From: Leptospiraceae bacterium
Lineage (GTDB): Bacteria > Spirochaetota > Leptospiria > Leptospirales > Leptonemataceae
Assembly (NCBI GenBank): GCA_026005135.1
Contig: BPKM01000001.1
Coordinates: 496,001-560,000, forward strand
Reading direction: 5' to 3'
DNA length: 64,000 nucleotides
The notes under the pieces are model-generated. The model did not search any database. It was not told the origin of the DNA and was given only the letters and a program-made list of their open reading frames with translations. The first letter of the stretch is position 1. Each line of letters opens with the position of its first letter. The translations under genes and the position numbers were made by a program. Positions 8,802 through 16,948 of the stretch are shown piece by piece.

Positions 8802-9232
8802 AGTTTTAATTGCTTCTCCAGTAATTCATTGGTTTTAATTAAACGTTCTCCAATAATAGTTGCAATATTATATAAAAAAATTGTAGAAACATAAGGACTT
8901 CTTTTCATTAATATCTTTAAATCTGGATTAAAAAAACCTAATAATGTAGTGGGTTCTAATGCAATAGCAGAAGCAGAGCGTGGTCTATCAGTTAGAAGAA
9001 GACCTAATTCTCCAAAAAAATCACCTTTTTCTAATGTGGATAAAATAGTTTTTTTGTTTTCCTTTTCTTTATAAATTTCAACTTTTCCTTCTAATATAAT
9101 ATACATACCAATGCCTGGTTCACCTTCTCTAAATATATGTTCATCTTTTTTAAAGAAACGTAAATGACATCGAGAACGTATTAATTTTAAACTCCGAAGT
9201 GGAATATCACTAAATAATGAAATTTTAGACAT
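8798..9232 (-). CDS. Stand-alone cyclic-nucleotide-binding domain protein
   Basis: This 144-residue protein is a single CAP/CRP-type beta-roll with the phosphate-binding cassette GELGLLLTDRPRSASA (about residues 71-86), including the Glu and Arg that contact cyclic nucleotide phosphate and ribose. No helix-turn-helix follows, so it is not a CRP-type transcription factor. It may act as a sensor subunit. Its 4-base overlap with the AI-2E permease gene suggests that it gates or regulates that transporter (inference). A possible tiny gene ends 4 bases upstream. Confidence 0.78.
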   Translation of the reverse strand: MSKISLFSDIPLRSLKLIRSRCHLRFFKKDEHIFREGEPGIGMYIILEGKVEIYKEKENKKTILSTLEKGDFFGELGLLLTDRPRSASAIALEPTTLLGFFNPDLKILMKRSPYVSTIFLYNIATIIGERLIKTNELLEKQLKL

Positions 9233-9236
9233 TAAC

Positions 9237-9332
9237 TTAATTTGTTCTTTTAATCGGATCTCCTTGTTCTTTAATGATTCTTTCCCATATTGGCAAAGTA
9301 AATTGTTGAATTTTTTCTTTTAATTTAGCCAT
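9237..9332 (-). CDS. Possible 31-residue small protein upstream of the cNMP gene
   Basis: An ATG at 9332 opens 31 codons (MAKLKEKIQQFTLPIWERII, then KEQGDPIKRTN) that stop 4 bases before the cNMP-domain start. The sequence is amphipathic, with ordinary protein composition rather than the Lys/Ile/Asn runs of random A+T-rich frames. It could be a small regulatory protein or a leader peptide coupled to the next gene. There is no homologue I can name. Confidence 0.4.
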   Translation of the reverse strand: MAKLKEKIQQFTLPIWERIIKEQGDPIKRTN

Positions 9333-9431
9333 AGTTTTTTATTGCGTGTATTATAAAAATTGAGTCCTATAAAAAGCTGGCAATAATTTTTTAGTAGACA
9401 TAGAAAATATCTAATTAAATCTGGCTATCAT

Positions 9432-9503
9432 CGGGATGTAGCGCAGGGGTAGCGCATCTGCTTTGGGAGCAGAGGGTCGCAGGTTCAAATCCTGCCATCC
9501 CGA
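9432..9503 (+). tRNA. tRNA-Pro (TGG)
   Basis: The cloverleaf is complete. Acceptor CGGGATG pairs with CATCCCG, the anticodon loop is TTTGGGA (TGG) on a TCTGC/GCAGA stem, and the T arm is GCAGG-TTCAAAT-CCTGC. The discriminator is A and no CCA is encoded. It is first of five closely spaced tRNA genes on this strand. Confidence 0.95.
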
Positions 9504-9507
9504 AAAC

Positions 9508-9581
9508 GCGTCAGTAGCTCAGTAGGATAGAGCAGCGGCCTTCTAAGCCGTAGGTCGGGGGTTCGAATCCTCCCTGACGCG
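9508..9581 (+). tRNA. tRNA-Arg (TCT)
   Basis: Acceptor GCGTCAG pairs with CTGACGC. The anticodon loop CTTCTAA gives TCT, which reads AGA/AGG. These are the expected dominant Arg codons in such an A+T-rich genome. The discriminator is G and CCA is not encoded. It starts 4 bases after the tRNA-Pro, so they are probably processed from one transcript. Confidence 0.95.
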
Positions 9582-9586
9582 CATAT

Positions 9587-9660
9587 GGCGGACGTAGCTC
9601 AGTTGGTAGAGCGCCAGATTGTGGCTCTGGTGGTCGCGGGTTCAAATCCCGTCGTTCGCC
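9587..9660 (+). tRNA. tRNA-His (GTG)
   Basis: The anticodon is GTG in the loop ATTGTGGCT on a CCAG/CTGG-type stem. The gene encodes the extra G(-1) opposite C73 (GGCGGACG against CGTTCGCC), the bacterial tRNA-His identity element. CCA is not encoded. Confidence 0.95.
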
Positions 9661-9725
9661 CATTTAATAAAAAGTTATTGACTTACACAATTTATAAAAA
9701 AAACTAATCCTCCACACAAGCTTAT

Positions 9726-9809
9726 GCGAGTGTGGTGGAATTGGTAGACACACCAGATTTAGGGTCTGGTGCCCGTAAGGGCGTAAGGGTTCGAGTCCCT
9801 TCACTCGCA
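9726..9809 (+). tRNA. tRNA-Leu (TAG)
   Basis: This class II tRNA is 84 bases long with a long variable arm (TGCCCGTAAGGGCGT). The acceptor is GCGAGTG/CACTCGC, the anticodon loop TTTAGGG gives TAG, and the discriminator is A. CCA is not encoded. A 65-base gap separates it from tRNA-His. Confidence 0.95.
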
Positions 9810-9812
9810 TAT

Positions 9813-9887
9813 GCGGGAATAGCTCAGTGGTAGAGCGTCTCCTTGCCAAGGAGAAGGTCGCGGGTTCAAATCCCGTTTCCCGCTCCA
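9813..9887 (+). tRNA. tRNA-Gly (GCC)
   Basis: Acceptor GCGGGAA pairs with TTCCCGC. The anticodon loop TTGCCAA gives GCC and the discriminator is T. Unlike the other four genes of this cluster, the 3' CCA is encoded (9885-9887). Confidence 0.95.
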
Positions 9888-10013
9888 GTTTCTTAAAATA
9901 TTATTTTTGCGTCTATCAAAACTTCTTTCTATAATTTGAACTTGTCATAAACATAAATAAAAAAAAAATATCCATAATAAAATTGATTAACAAAATACAA
10001 TCAGGAATAATTC

Positions 10014-11375
10014 ATGGAATACAATATTAAAATAATTGAACCAACAGTCGCAGAGGTTTATTTTAAAACAACAAGAGAAGAACTGGATCAAGCATTTGAA
10101 AAGGCATATCAAAAAGCAGCAAAAAAGTTAAAATTACCAGGTTTCCGAGTAGGTAAAGTACCTATTGAACTGGTAAAAAAACATCTTGGCGATTCTGTGA
10201 TTGAAGATGCTCTTGAAATTTTATTAATAGATACATATAATTCCATATTAGATCAATTGAATCCCAAACCAATTAGTTTACCTGTATTTAGCATTAAAGA
10301 AGTTGATAGAGAAAAAGGTGTAGAATTTACAGCAGAATATGAGTTCTTTCCAGAAATAGAAATCTCTAAATATAAAAAATTAAAAGCTAAATCCATAGAT
10401 GTAGAGGATGATCCAACATTAATTGATGAAATCTTAAAATCCATTGCGGAAAAAAATCCCATTTTATTACCAAAAGAATTTGAAGATGAGTCTAAAAATA
10501 TTATAGAAGAAAATGATGTTGTTTTATTAGATTTGAATATATATAAAGAAAAAGATAATAAAGAATTATATCATATAGAAGAATATGAGGTTGATTTATC
10601 ATATCCTGATTCCAATTTTCCAGAATTAAAAAATAGAATTCTTGGTAAAAAAGTAGATGATGAAATAGAGTTTATTACGAAATTAATGAATTATGAAGAT
10701 TTTCCTAAAGCAGCTAATAATAATGTAAAAATTAGAGCTAAAATTTTAGAAATCAAATATAAAGCTACTCCAGATATTGATGATGAATTAGCGAGAATGT
10801 TTCAATATGCAACCTTAGAAGATTTTAAGAAAGCCATAAAAGAAGAAATAGAAAAACAAAAAAAGGAATATATAGAAGACGAAATTATAAAACAAATAAT
10901 AGAGCAAATTATAGAAAAAAATCCTTTTGATTTACCAGAAATTATTATTGAGCAGGAAATTAAAGCAAGGTTGGAAGATTTAAGTAAACGATTAGGGTTA
11001 GCTTCTACAATCAATTTCGAACAACTTTCTATGCTAATGAGAAAGTCGAAAGAGGAAGTAGAAAAAGAATTTAGAAATCAAGCAATCAAAGATTTAAAAA
11101 CTCAAATTATATTAGATAAAATCATAGAACTGGAAAATATAAAAGCAACAGAAGAAGAAATTAAAGAAGAAATTAAAAATAGTTATGGAAGATATTTTCC
11201 ATCTGAAGAAAAATTAAATGAATTAGAAAAAAACGAAAATGTCGTAAAAACAGTGACTTCGCTTATAAAAAGAAAAAAAGTGATTGAATGGTTAAAAGAA
11301 AATTCAGATATTAAAAAAGGAGAAAAAGTTTCTATTAGAAAGCTGTACGAAGATAGAAAGATTCGCATATTTTAG
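10014..11375 (+). CDS. tig: Trigger factor
   Basis: A 453-residue ribosome-associated chaperone. The N-terminal ribosome-binding loop is intact (PGFRVGKVPIELVKK, about residues 43-57, the GFRxGKxP signature). The central FKBP-like domain (about 155-245) is recognisable by spacing but poorly conserved, so prolyl isomerase activity is doubtful. The long Glu/Lys-rich helical arms fill the C-terminus. Trigger factor binds nascent chains at the ribosome exit. The tig-clpP-clpX order is widespread in bacteria and is seen here. Confidence 0.95.
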   Translation: MEYNIKIIEPTVAEVYFKTTREELDQAFEKAYQKAAKKLKLPGFRVGKVPIELVKKHLGDSVIEDALEILLIDTYNSILDQLNPKPISLPVFSIKEVDREKGVEFTAEYEFFPEIEISKYKKLKAKSIDVEDDPTLIDEILKSIAEKNPILLPKEFEDESKNIIEENDVVLLDLNIYKEKDNKELYHIEEYEVDLSYPDSNFPELKNRILGKKVDDEIEFITKLMNYEDFPKAANNNVKIRAKILEIKYKATPDIDDELARMFQYATLEDFKKAIKEEIEKQKKEYIEDEIIKQIIEQIIEKNPFDLPEIIIEQEIKARLEDLSKRLGLASTINFEQLSMLMRKSKEEVEKEFRNQAIKDLKTQIILDKIIELENIKATEEEIKEEIKNSYGRYFPSEEKLNELEKNENVVKTVTSLIKRKKVIEWLKENSDIKKGEKVSIRKLYEDRKIRIF

Positions 11376-11432
11376 TTTTTTGATTGACATTTGTTAGTTA
11401 TTTTATTTTTATTAGTTTAAATTAAATTTTTT

Positions 11433-11447
11433 GGTAGGGTGGGTGGG
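11433..11447 (+). other. G-rich tract with quadruplex potential in the clpP leader
   Basis: GGTAGGGTGGGTGGG contains four closely spaced G runs (2, 3, 3, 3) separated by 1-2 bases, in an otherwise A+T-rich 120-base gap between tig and clpP. It lies 50 bases before the chosen clpP ATG on the coding strand, so it would be in the mRNA if transcription starts upstream. It could fold into a two-tier quadruplex. This is pattern only; no function is shown. Confidence 0.45.
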
Positions 11448-11497
11448 ATAATATAGTGTCGGATTATTTACCGATTATAATTCGAAAAGGAGTGTAT

Positions 11498-12115
11498 ATG
11501 TCTATACCTTATGTAATTGAACAAACCCCAAGAGGAGAAAGACAGTATGATATATATTCAAGGTTATTGAAAGATAGAATTATATTTATAGGTCAACCTA
11601 TAGATGATTATTATTGTAATATTATAATTGCACAATTATTATTTTTAGATGCAGAAGATTCCGAAACAGATATTTATTTATATATAAATTCTCCTGGTGG
11701 ATATATTACTTCTGGTTTAGCTATTTATGATACAATGCAATATATAAAAGCTGAAATAAGAACCATTTGTGTAGGGCAGGCTTCTAATATCAGTTCTTTA
11801 TTACTTGCTGCTGGAACAAAAGGAAAACGTTCAGCATTACCAAATGCAAGAATTGTTATGCATCAACCACTTGGTGGAGTAAGTGGACAATCCAAAGATA
11901 TAGAATTACAGGCAAAAGAAATTTTAGATATAAAAGATAGATTAAATCAGATTTATGCATTACATACAGGAAAACCATTAGAACAAATTGAAAGAGATAC
12001 CGATAGATTATTTTATATGACAGCTCATCAAGCAAAAGATTATGGTATTATAGATAATGTAATTGAACCAAATGTAGAAAAATTAAAAAAATTACAATTA
12101 GAATCAACAAAATAA
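11498..12115 (+). CDS. clpP: ClpP-family subunit lacking catalytic Ser and Asp (ClpR-like)
   Basis: A 205-residue ClpP homologue. I chose the ATG at 11498 because AAAGGAG precedes it and the protein then starts [20 protein letters not shown] like typical ClpP; an in-frame GTG at 11456 is less likely. The fold is well kept: INSPGG oxyanion region, IYDTMQ and MHQPLGG with the catalytic His122. Aligned without gaps to canonical ClpP, the nucleophile Ser (GxAxSM) is Asn97 (GQASNISS), and the catalytic Asp (TDRDxF) is Leu171 (TDRLFY). The subunit is therefore probably inactive, like cyanobacterial/plastid ClpR, and would work in mixed rings with an active ClpP encoded elsewhere. It lies between tig and clpX. 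Confidence 0.9.
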   Translation: MSIPYVIEQTPRGERQYDIYSRLLKDRIIFIGQPIDDYYCNIIIAQLLFLDAEDSETDIYLYINSPGGYITSGLAIYDTMQYIKAEIRTICVGQASNISSLLLAAGTKGKRSALPNARIVMHQPLGGVSGQSKDIELQAKEILDIKDRLNQIYALHTGKPLEQIERDTDRLFYMTAHQAKDYGIIDNVIEPNVEKLKKLQLESTK

Positions 12116-12131
12116 TTTTAGAGGAGTGGTG

Positions 12132-13418
12132 ATGGATTCTAAGAAAAAAAATAAAAGAGAGCATTTGCATTGTTCCTTTTGTGGTAAAGAACAGGAACAT
12201 GTAAGAAAACTTGTAGCAGGACCAGGTGTTTATATTTGTGATGAATGTATTGAATTATGTAATGAAATTATCGCAGAAGATTTAAGCCACCAAGAAGATT
12301 CTTATGAATCAATAAAAAATGTTCCAAAGCCTCAGGAAATTAAAAAGGTATTAGATGAATATGTAATTGGTCAGGAAGAAGCGAAAAAGATATTATCAGT
12401 TGCTGTCTATAATCATTATAAACGTATTTATTCACCAAAAAGTAAAAATAATGATGTAGAATTAGATAAATCCAATATATTATTAATTGGACCAACAGGT
12501 TCTGGAAAAACCTTATTAGCACAGACATTGGCAAAATATCTTAAAGTTCCCTTTGCTATTGCAGATGCAACCTCATTAACAGAAGCTGGATATGTTGGAG
12601 AAGATGTAGAAAATATTTTATTAAGATTAATTCAAAATGCGGGTAATGATATAAAAGCAGCAGAAAAAGGGATTATTTATATTGATGAAGTTGATAAAAT
12701 TTCAAGAAAATCAGAAAATCCTTCTATAACGAGAGATGTTTCTGGCGAAGGTGTACAACAAGCATTATTAAAAATTATTGAAGGGACTATTGCTAATGTA
12801 CCACCACAGGGTGGAAGAAAACATCCTCATCAGGAATTTTTGCAAATTGATACAAAAAATATTTTATTTATTTGTGGTGGAGCTTTTGTTGGTTTAGAAG
12901 ATATTATTGCTAAACGATTAGGTTCACGTTCTATTGGATTTGGTAGAGAAGATATAGTAAAAAATGTTAAAAACATGTCTCGTTCAGAAATTTTAAAATA
13001 TGTAGAACCAGATGATCTCGTTAAATTTGGGCTAATACCAGAATTTATTGGACGTTTACCTGTTGTTGCAACCTTAGATGAATTGGATATAGATACTTTA
13101 AAAAGAATTTTTATTGAACCAAGGAATTCTATTTATAAGCAATATAAAAAGATTTTCGAAATGGAAGGTGTTGAATTAATATTCGAAGATAAAGCTATAG
13201 AAGCTATAGCGAAAAAAGCAATAGAACGTAAAACAGGAGCAAGAGGTTTAAGAAGCATTGTAGAGAAAATCATGTTAGATTTAATGTACGAAGTACCATC
13301 AAGAGAAGATATAGAAAAAATTATTGTACATGAAAAAGTTATAACAACTAATGAGTCTCCTACATTAATTCTAAAAACATCTGATAATAAGAATAAAAAA
13401 AATAAAGAAAGTGCGTAA
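12132..13418 (+). CDS. clpX: ClpX, AAA+ unfoldase of the ClpXP protease
   Basis: The product is about 428 residues. It has an N-terminal four-Cys zinc domain (HCSFCGKEQ...CDECIELC), Walker A GPTGSGKT, Walker [10 protein letters not shown], the GYVG pore loop and the IGF loop ([10 protein letters not shown]) that docks on ClpP. GAGGAG at 12121-12126 fits the ATG at 12132; GTG codons at 12126 and 12129 overlap that ribosome site. The intact docking loop shows that this ClpX should still bind a ClpP ring, although the adjacent ClpP subunit looks inactive. Confidence 0.95.
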   Translation: MDSKKKNKREHLHCSFCGKEQEHVRKLVAGPGVYICDECIELCNEIIAEDLSHQEDSYESIKNVPKPQEIKKVLDEYVIGQEEAKKILSVAVYNHYKRIYSPKSKNNDVELDKSNILLIGPTGSGKTLLAQTLAKYLKVPFAIADATSLTEAGYVGEDVENILLRLIQNAGNDIKAAEKGIIYIDEVDKISRKSENPSITRDVSGEGVQQALLKIIEGTIANVPPQGGRKHPHQEFLQIDTKNILFICGGAFVGLEDIIAKRLGSRSIGFGREDIVKNVKNMSRSEILKYVEPDDLVKFGLIPEFIGRLPVVATLDELDIDTLKRIFIEPRNSIYKQYKKIFEMEGVELIFEDKAIEAIAKKAIERKTGARGLRSIVEKIMLDLMYEVPSREDIEKIIVHEKVITTNESPTLILKTSDNKNKKNKESA

Positions 13419-13436
13419 AAAAATTTTATTTTAAAA

Positions 13437-13793
13437 TTAGAAACGAAATGGATCCGGGGGAGTATAAATAGGAGAAGTGTATTTTTTTTGATTATTCTCT
13501 TCTTTTAAAGAAATAACACGAGGTTTTAATGAAGTCTCTTTGTCGATTTCTTCTAATCGAACAATTGAATGCACGGGAATATACAATCGTTTTGTATGTT
13601 CAAATTCTTTTTTAATAGAATCTTCGTTAGGATCTACTAATACCTGAGATTTTTCTCCAAAGACAAGATCTTCTATCTCTATAAAACCGAATAAATTACT
13701 CTGTTGAACATTTTTGGCAAAAATCTCGTAAATTTTACCCTGATTGAAGAAAAGAACTTTAAATAATTTTTTTGTTTTTTTATTTTCACTCAT
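13437..13793 (-). CDS. DUF1820 family protein
   Basis: A 118-residue cytoplasmic protein with the DUF1820 pattern: KVLFFNQGKIYEIFAKNV, then LFGFIEIEDLVFGEKSQVLVDP and KRLYIPVHSIVRLEEID. The function of the family is unknown. I take the start at 13793 (MSENKKTKKL); a slightly earlier ATG at 13814 is possible, and longer readings run into the divergent fliD upstream region. It converges with clpX, with an 18-base gap, and diverges from fliD. Confidence 0.75.
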   Translation of the reverse strand: MSENKKTKKLFKVLFFNQGKIYEIFAKNVQQSNLFGFIEIEDLVFGEKSQVLVDPNEDSIKKEFEHTKRLYIPVHSIVRLEEIDKETSLKPRVISLKEENNQKKYTSPIYTPPDPFRF

Positions 13794-13904
13794 ATTGATA
13801 ATTATTAAAGACATTTTTTTTTTAATAAGTATAGGGTCAAATTTATAATGATTTTTTTTAATTGACCGATACAAGATATAAATGATATTATAAAAGGAAA
13901 ATAT

Positions 13905-15935
13905 ATGCCAGCACCATTTATAATGCCCAGCCAATCTGGTATTGATACACCATCTGTTATTCAAAAGCTTATTGAAGCAGAAAGAATTCCCTTAAAACGT
14001 TTGGAAGAAGATAATAGAAGAAATGAAATTCGAATTAAAGCATGGGAAGAATTAAGAACAAAAGCCAAAAAATTGTCTGATATTAGTAGGGATATTTATT
14101 CATTTACAGGTCCTTTTACACATAGAAAAATTACTTCCAGTGATGAAGGTGCAATTACTGGTACTGTTTCTCCAAATGTAGAAGAGGTAAATCAGAAAAT
14201 TCAGGTTTTACAATTAGCAAAAAAACATAAAATTCATTCACATAAAATACATAAAGAGGAACAATTACCACAAGGCAAATTTAGTATTATAATAAATCAA
14301 AAAGAGTTAGAATTTGATTTTAAAGGTGGTTCTCTAAATAAATTAGAGAGGATTTTAAGAGAAAAAGCAAATGATTATGATGTATCTATTGTCCAGGTAG
14401 ATTCTGATCATATTATATTAACGTTAGCTTCTAAAATATCTGGAAAAATGGGAAAAATGGAATTTAAAGATCCAGATGATTTATTAAAAAAAATCGAAAT
14501 AATTGGTTTAAAAGGAAAAAAAGAAGAAAAAGAAGAAATACTTATTTTCAAAAAAGAAGATTTTAAAGAACATCAGGATAAAATTACCATTAATCAAAAT
14601 GAATTTTCTTTTCAGGACGTAAATAATGTTAATTATCTTTTTCCTTTAAAAGATAAGATTACAGAAATTATATTTCGACTTGAATATAAAATAGAAGAAA
14701 TAAAGAATAATATAACAAAAACGAAAGAAAAGATCTATATAGGTCCGGATATAAGAAATAAGATTGATGGAGTAGAACTATTAGCACCTCAGATTGAAAG
14801 AGAACGAATAACAGATAAAGAAACTTCTCTTCAGCAATCTGGTGAAAAAATACCAGGAAAAATAATAATAAACTATATTTCTTCTGGAACAATTAAACAA
14901 AAAGAAATTTTATTAAAAGAAAATCAAAAAGAATATCATCTATTCTTGAAAGAACTGGAAGGAGAAAATGCAAATATACAAATACAATCAATAGAATTTA
15001 TAAAAAATTTTCAAGGTATATTTTACTTAAAGGAATTAAAAATAAAAAAGATCTTAGAAAAAGAAACGGTATATGAACCTTTGCATGAAATTGAGCCACC
15101 ACAGGATGCTAAATTATTAGTTAATGGTGTAGAAGTAGTTCGAAGTTCGAATGAAAATTTAACAGATATTATTCCTGGTGTATCATTAAATTTACATAGA
15201 GTAACAAATCATGAAGTAGAACTTAAAGTAGAATATGATATTACAAAAATTAAAGAAAAAATAAAAGAATGGGTAAATGCTTATAATGATCTTTTATTAT
15301 TTATAAAAGAAAATGATAAATTTAATCGAGATCAGGATTTTGAAATAAATCGTTCTTCTGATCCTAATGAAAGAATAGAAGATGGTTTAAGGAAATTAGA
15401 AGATTCAAGTGGAATATTTGCAGGTGATCCTATTGCAAGACGATTAGTCTCTGTATTATCTTTTATAACTGGAAATGCATATCCTACGAAATTAAAACCA
15501 TCTTTTCGTACATTAGCGCAAATTGGGATATCAACAGGTAGACCCGGAAGTAATTGGCAGGATATTAAGCAGGGTATACTTATTATTGATGAAACAGTAC
15601 TTGATGATGCATTAAAAAATCATCCAGAATCTGTAAAAGAATTATTTGCTTTAGATAAAAATGAAGATGCTGTAGTTGATGATGGTGTTGCTTATAATGT
15701 ATATGATGAATTATCTCCTTATGTAAAATTTGCTGGTGGAATTATCACTACAAGGATAGATCTATTAAAGGAGCAGATTAAAACAAACAAAAAAATAATT
15801 TATAATAAAGAATTAAGTTTAAGCCGAAAAGAAGAAATGTTAAGAAAAAAATTTGGAAATATGGAAAGCACCATACAAAATACAAAGAACATGGGTAAAT
15901 TTTTACAAAATAAATTAGGTATAAAAAATGAATAA
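13905..15935 (+). CDS. fliD: Flagellar hook-associated protein 2, filament cap (FliD)
   Basis: A 676-residue protein with the FliD N-terminal domain (PSQSGIDTPSVIQKLIEAER, about residues 9-28) and the FliD C-terminal domain (AKLLVNGVEVVRSSNENLTD, about 402-421, then DITKIKEKIKEWVNAYNDLL). The ends are coiled-coil as expected for the cap. It polymerises flagellin at the filament tip, in the periplasm if this is a spirochaete. The middle is Lys/Glu-rich and longer than in enteric FliD (about 470). AAAGGA precedes the ATG. It is first of a three-gene run with short gaps (23 and 6 bases). Confidence 0.88.
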   Translation: MPAPFIMPSQSGIDTPSVIQKLIEAERIPLKRLEEDNRRNEIRIKAWEELRTKAKKLSDISRDIYSFTGPFTHRKITSSDEGAITGTVSPNVEEVNQKIQVLQLAKKHKIHSHKIHKEEQLPQGKFSIIINQKELEFDFKGGSLNKLERILREKANDYDVSIVQVDSDHIILTLASKISGKMGKMEFKDPDDLLKKIEIIGLKGKKEEKEEILIFKKEDFKEHQDKITINQNEFSFQDVNNVNYLFPLKDKITEIIFRLEYKIEEIKNNITKTKEKIYIGPDIRNKIDGVELLAPQIERERITDKETSLQQSGEKIPGKIIINYISSGTIKQKEILLKENQKEYHLFLKELEGENANIQIQSIEFIKNFQGIFYLKELKIKKILEKETVYEPLHEIEPPQDAKLLVNGVEVVRSSNENLTDIIPGVSLNLHRVTNHEVELKVEYDITKIKEKIKEWVNAYNDLLLFIKENDKFNRDQDFEINRSSDPNERIEDGLRKLEDSSGIFAGDPIARRLVSVLSFITGNAYPTKLKPSFRTLAQIGISTGRPGSNWQDIKQGILIIDETVLDDALKNHPESVKELFALDKNEDAVVDDGVAYNVYDELSPYVKFAGGIITTRIDLLKEQIKTNKKIIYNKELSLSRKEEMLRKKFGNMESTIQNTKNMGKFLQNKLGIKNE

Positions 15936-15958
15936 TAAATTTCCCAAGGAGTAAAACA

Positions 15959-16942
15959 ATGAAAATTTATATTAATGATGAACCGGTAGATATACAATTA
16001 GAAAATGAAAAAACATTTAAGGATTTATATCAGTCCATGCAAGCAGAAGTACAGAAACATAATAAATTTATCGTAGATTTCCGATTTGATATAAAAGATT
16101 CTGTTGATTTTATCAGTAAAGATATTGATCAATTAACCTTAGATAAAATCGAAAATGTATATTTTTATATAGGGGATTTAAAAGAAATGATAATAAGTAC
16201 CCTTCATACCCAAATTCAATATATAGATGATATAGGTTCTACATTATTTGAATCAGAACAGTTAACGCAAGAAGAAATTAATAACCTAAAAGATGGGACA
16301 AAATGGATAAAAGAAGTTATTAATATCATATCCACATTCTTTGTTGTTCCATTACATAAAATTCAAGTTAAAATGCCAGAAAAAAATTATGAAAATTTAA
16401 AAGAACATTTAAATAAATTTACAAAATTAATAAAAAAATTAAATGTAGAAAATTATCCGGATATAAGACAGGAGCTAATTCAAACGTTAAGGGTAATAAG
16501 AGCATTTACATTTCAATATCTAAATCAATTATTATCCAATCATTTAAGTAATGAAGAATTATTATCTATATTGGAAAAATTCGATTCTCAAATCGAAAAA
16601 ATTCAAAATAAATTGATAGAAATAAATACCAATTTACAGACAGGAAATGATAAAATTGCAATGGAAATATTACAGGATATCTTACAAAAATTAGAATTAT
16701 ATTTCTTTGTATTAATGAGTACTTCCGAAAGATTTAAAGATCAATTGGAAGAAAATTTTTTAGAATTATTAAAAGAATTATTAACTATTTTAGAAGATTT
16801 ATCTTCTGCTTTAATGGAAATGGATATAGTGGCAGTGGGTGATATTTTAGAGTATGAATTAAATGATAAATTATCAATAATAAAAGAATATATACCAAAA
16901 TTAAAGAAATTATTGACAGGAAGCCCTATATTAGAAAAGTAA
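15959..16942 (+). CDS. Helical protein of unknown function downstream of fliD
   Basis: The 327-residue product has a short beta-like N-terminus (MKIYINDEPVDIQLE) and then almost continuous acidic helices, with no signal peptide or membrane segment. It follows fliD by 23 bases and precedes a PAS/Fis-type gene by 6 bases, so it is probably co-expressed with the filament cap. By position it could be a flagellar chaperone or regulator, but I see no FliS or FlgN signature. Function unassigned. Confidence 0.6.
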   Translation: MKIYINDEPVDIQLENEKTFKDLYQSMQAEVQKHNKFIVDFRFDIKDSVDFISKDIDQLTLDKIENVYFYIGDLKEMIISTLHTQIQYIDDIGSTLFESEQLTQEEINNLKDGTKWIKEVINIISTFFVVPLHKIQVKMPEKNYENLKEHLNKFTKLIKKLNVENYPDIRQELIQTLRVIRAFTFQYLNQLLSNHLSNEELLSILEKFDSQIEKIQNKLIEINTNLQTGNDKIAMEILQDILQKLELYFFVLMSTSERFKDQLEENFLELLKELLTILEDLSSALMEMDIVAVGDILEYELNDKLSIIKEYIPKLKKLLTGSPILEK

Positions 16943-16948
16943 AAATTT

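Noticed and set aside
7761-9232. Quorum-sensing system based on the AI-2E label
   Set aside because: The family name is historical. No luxS or receptor is visible here, and the permease substrate is unknown.
9664-9849. Minus-strand 61-codon open frame
   Set aside because: It lies across the tRNA-Leu and tRNA-Gly genes, and its sequence is their complement.
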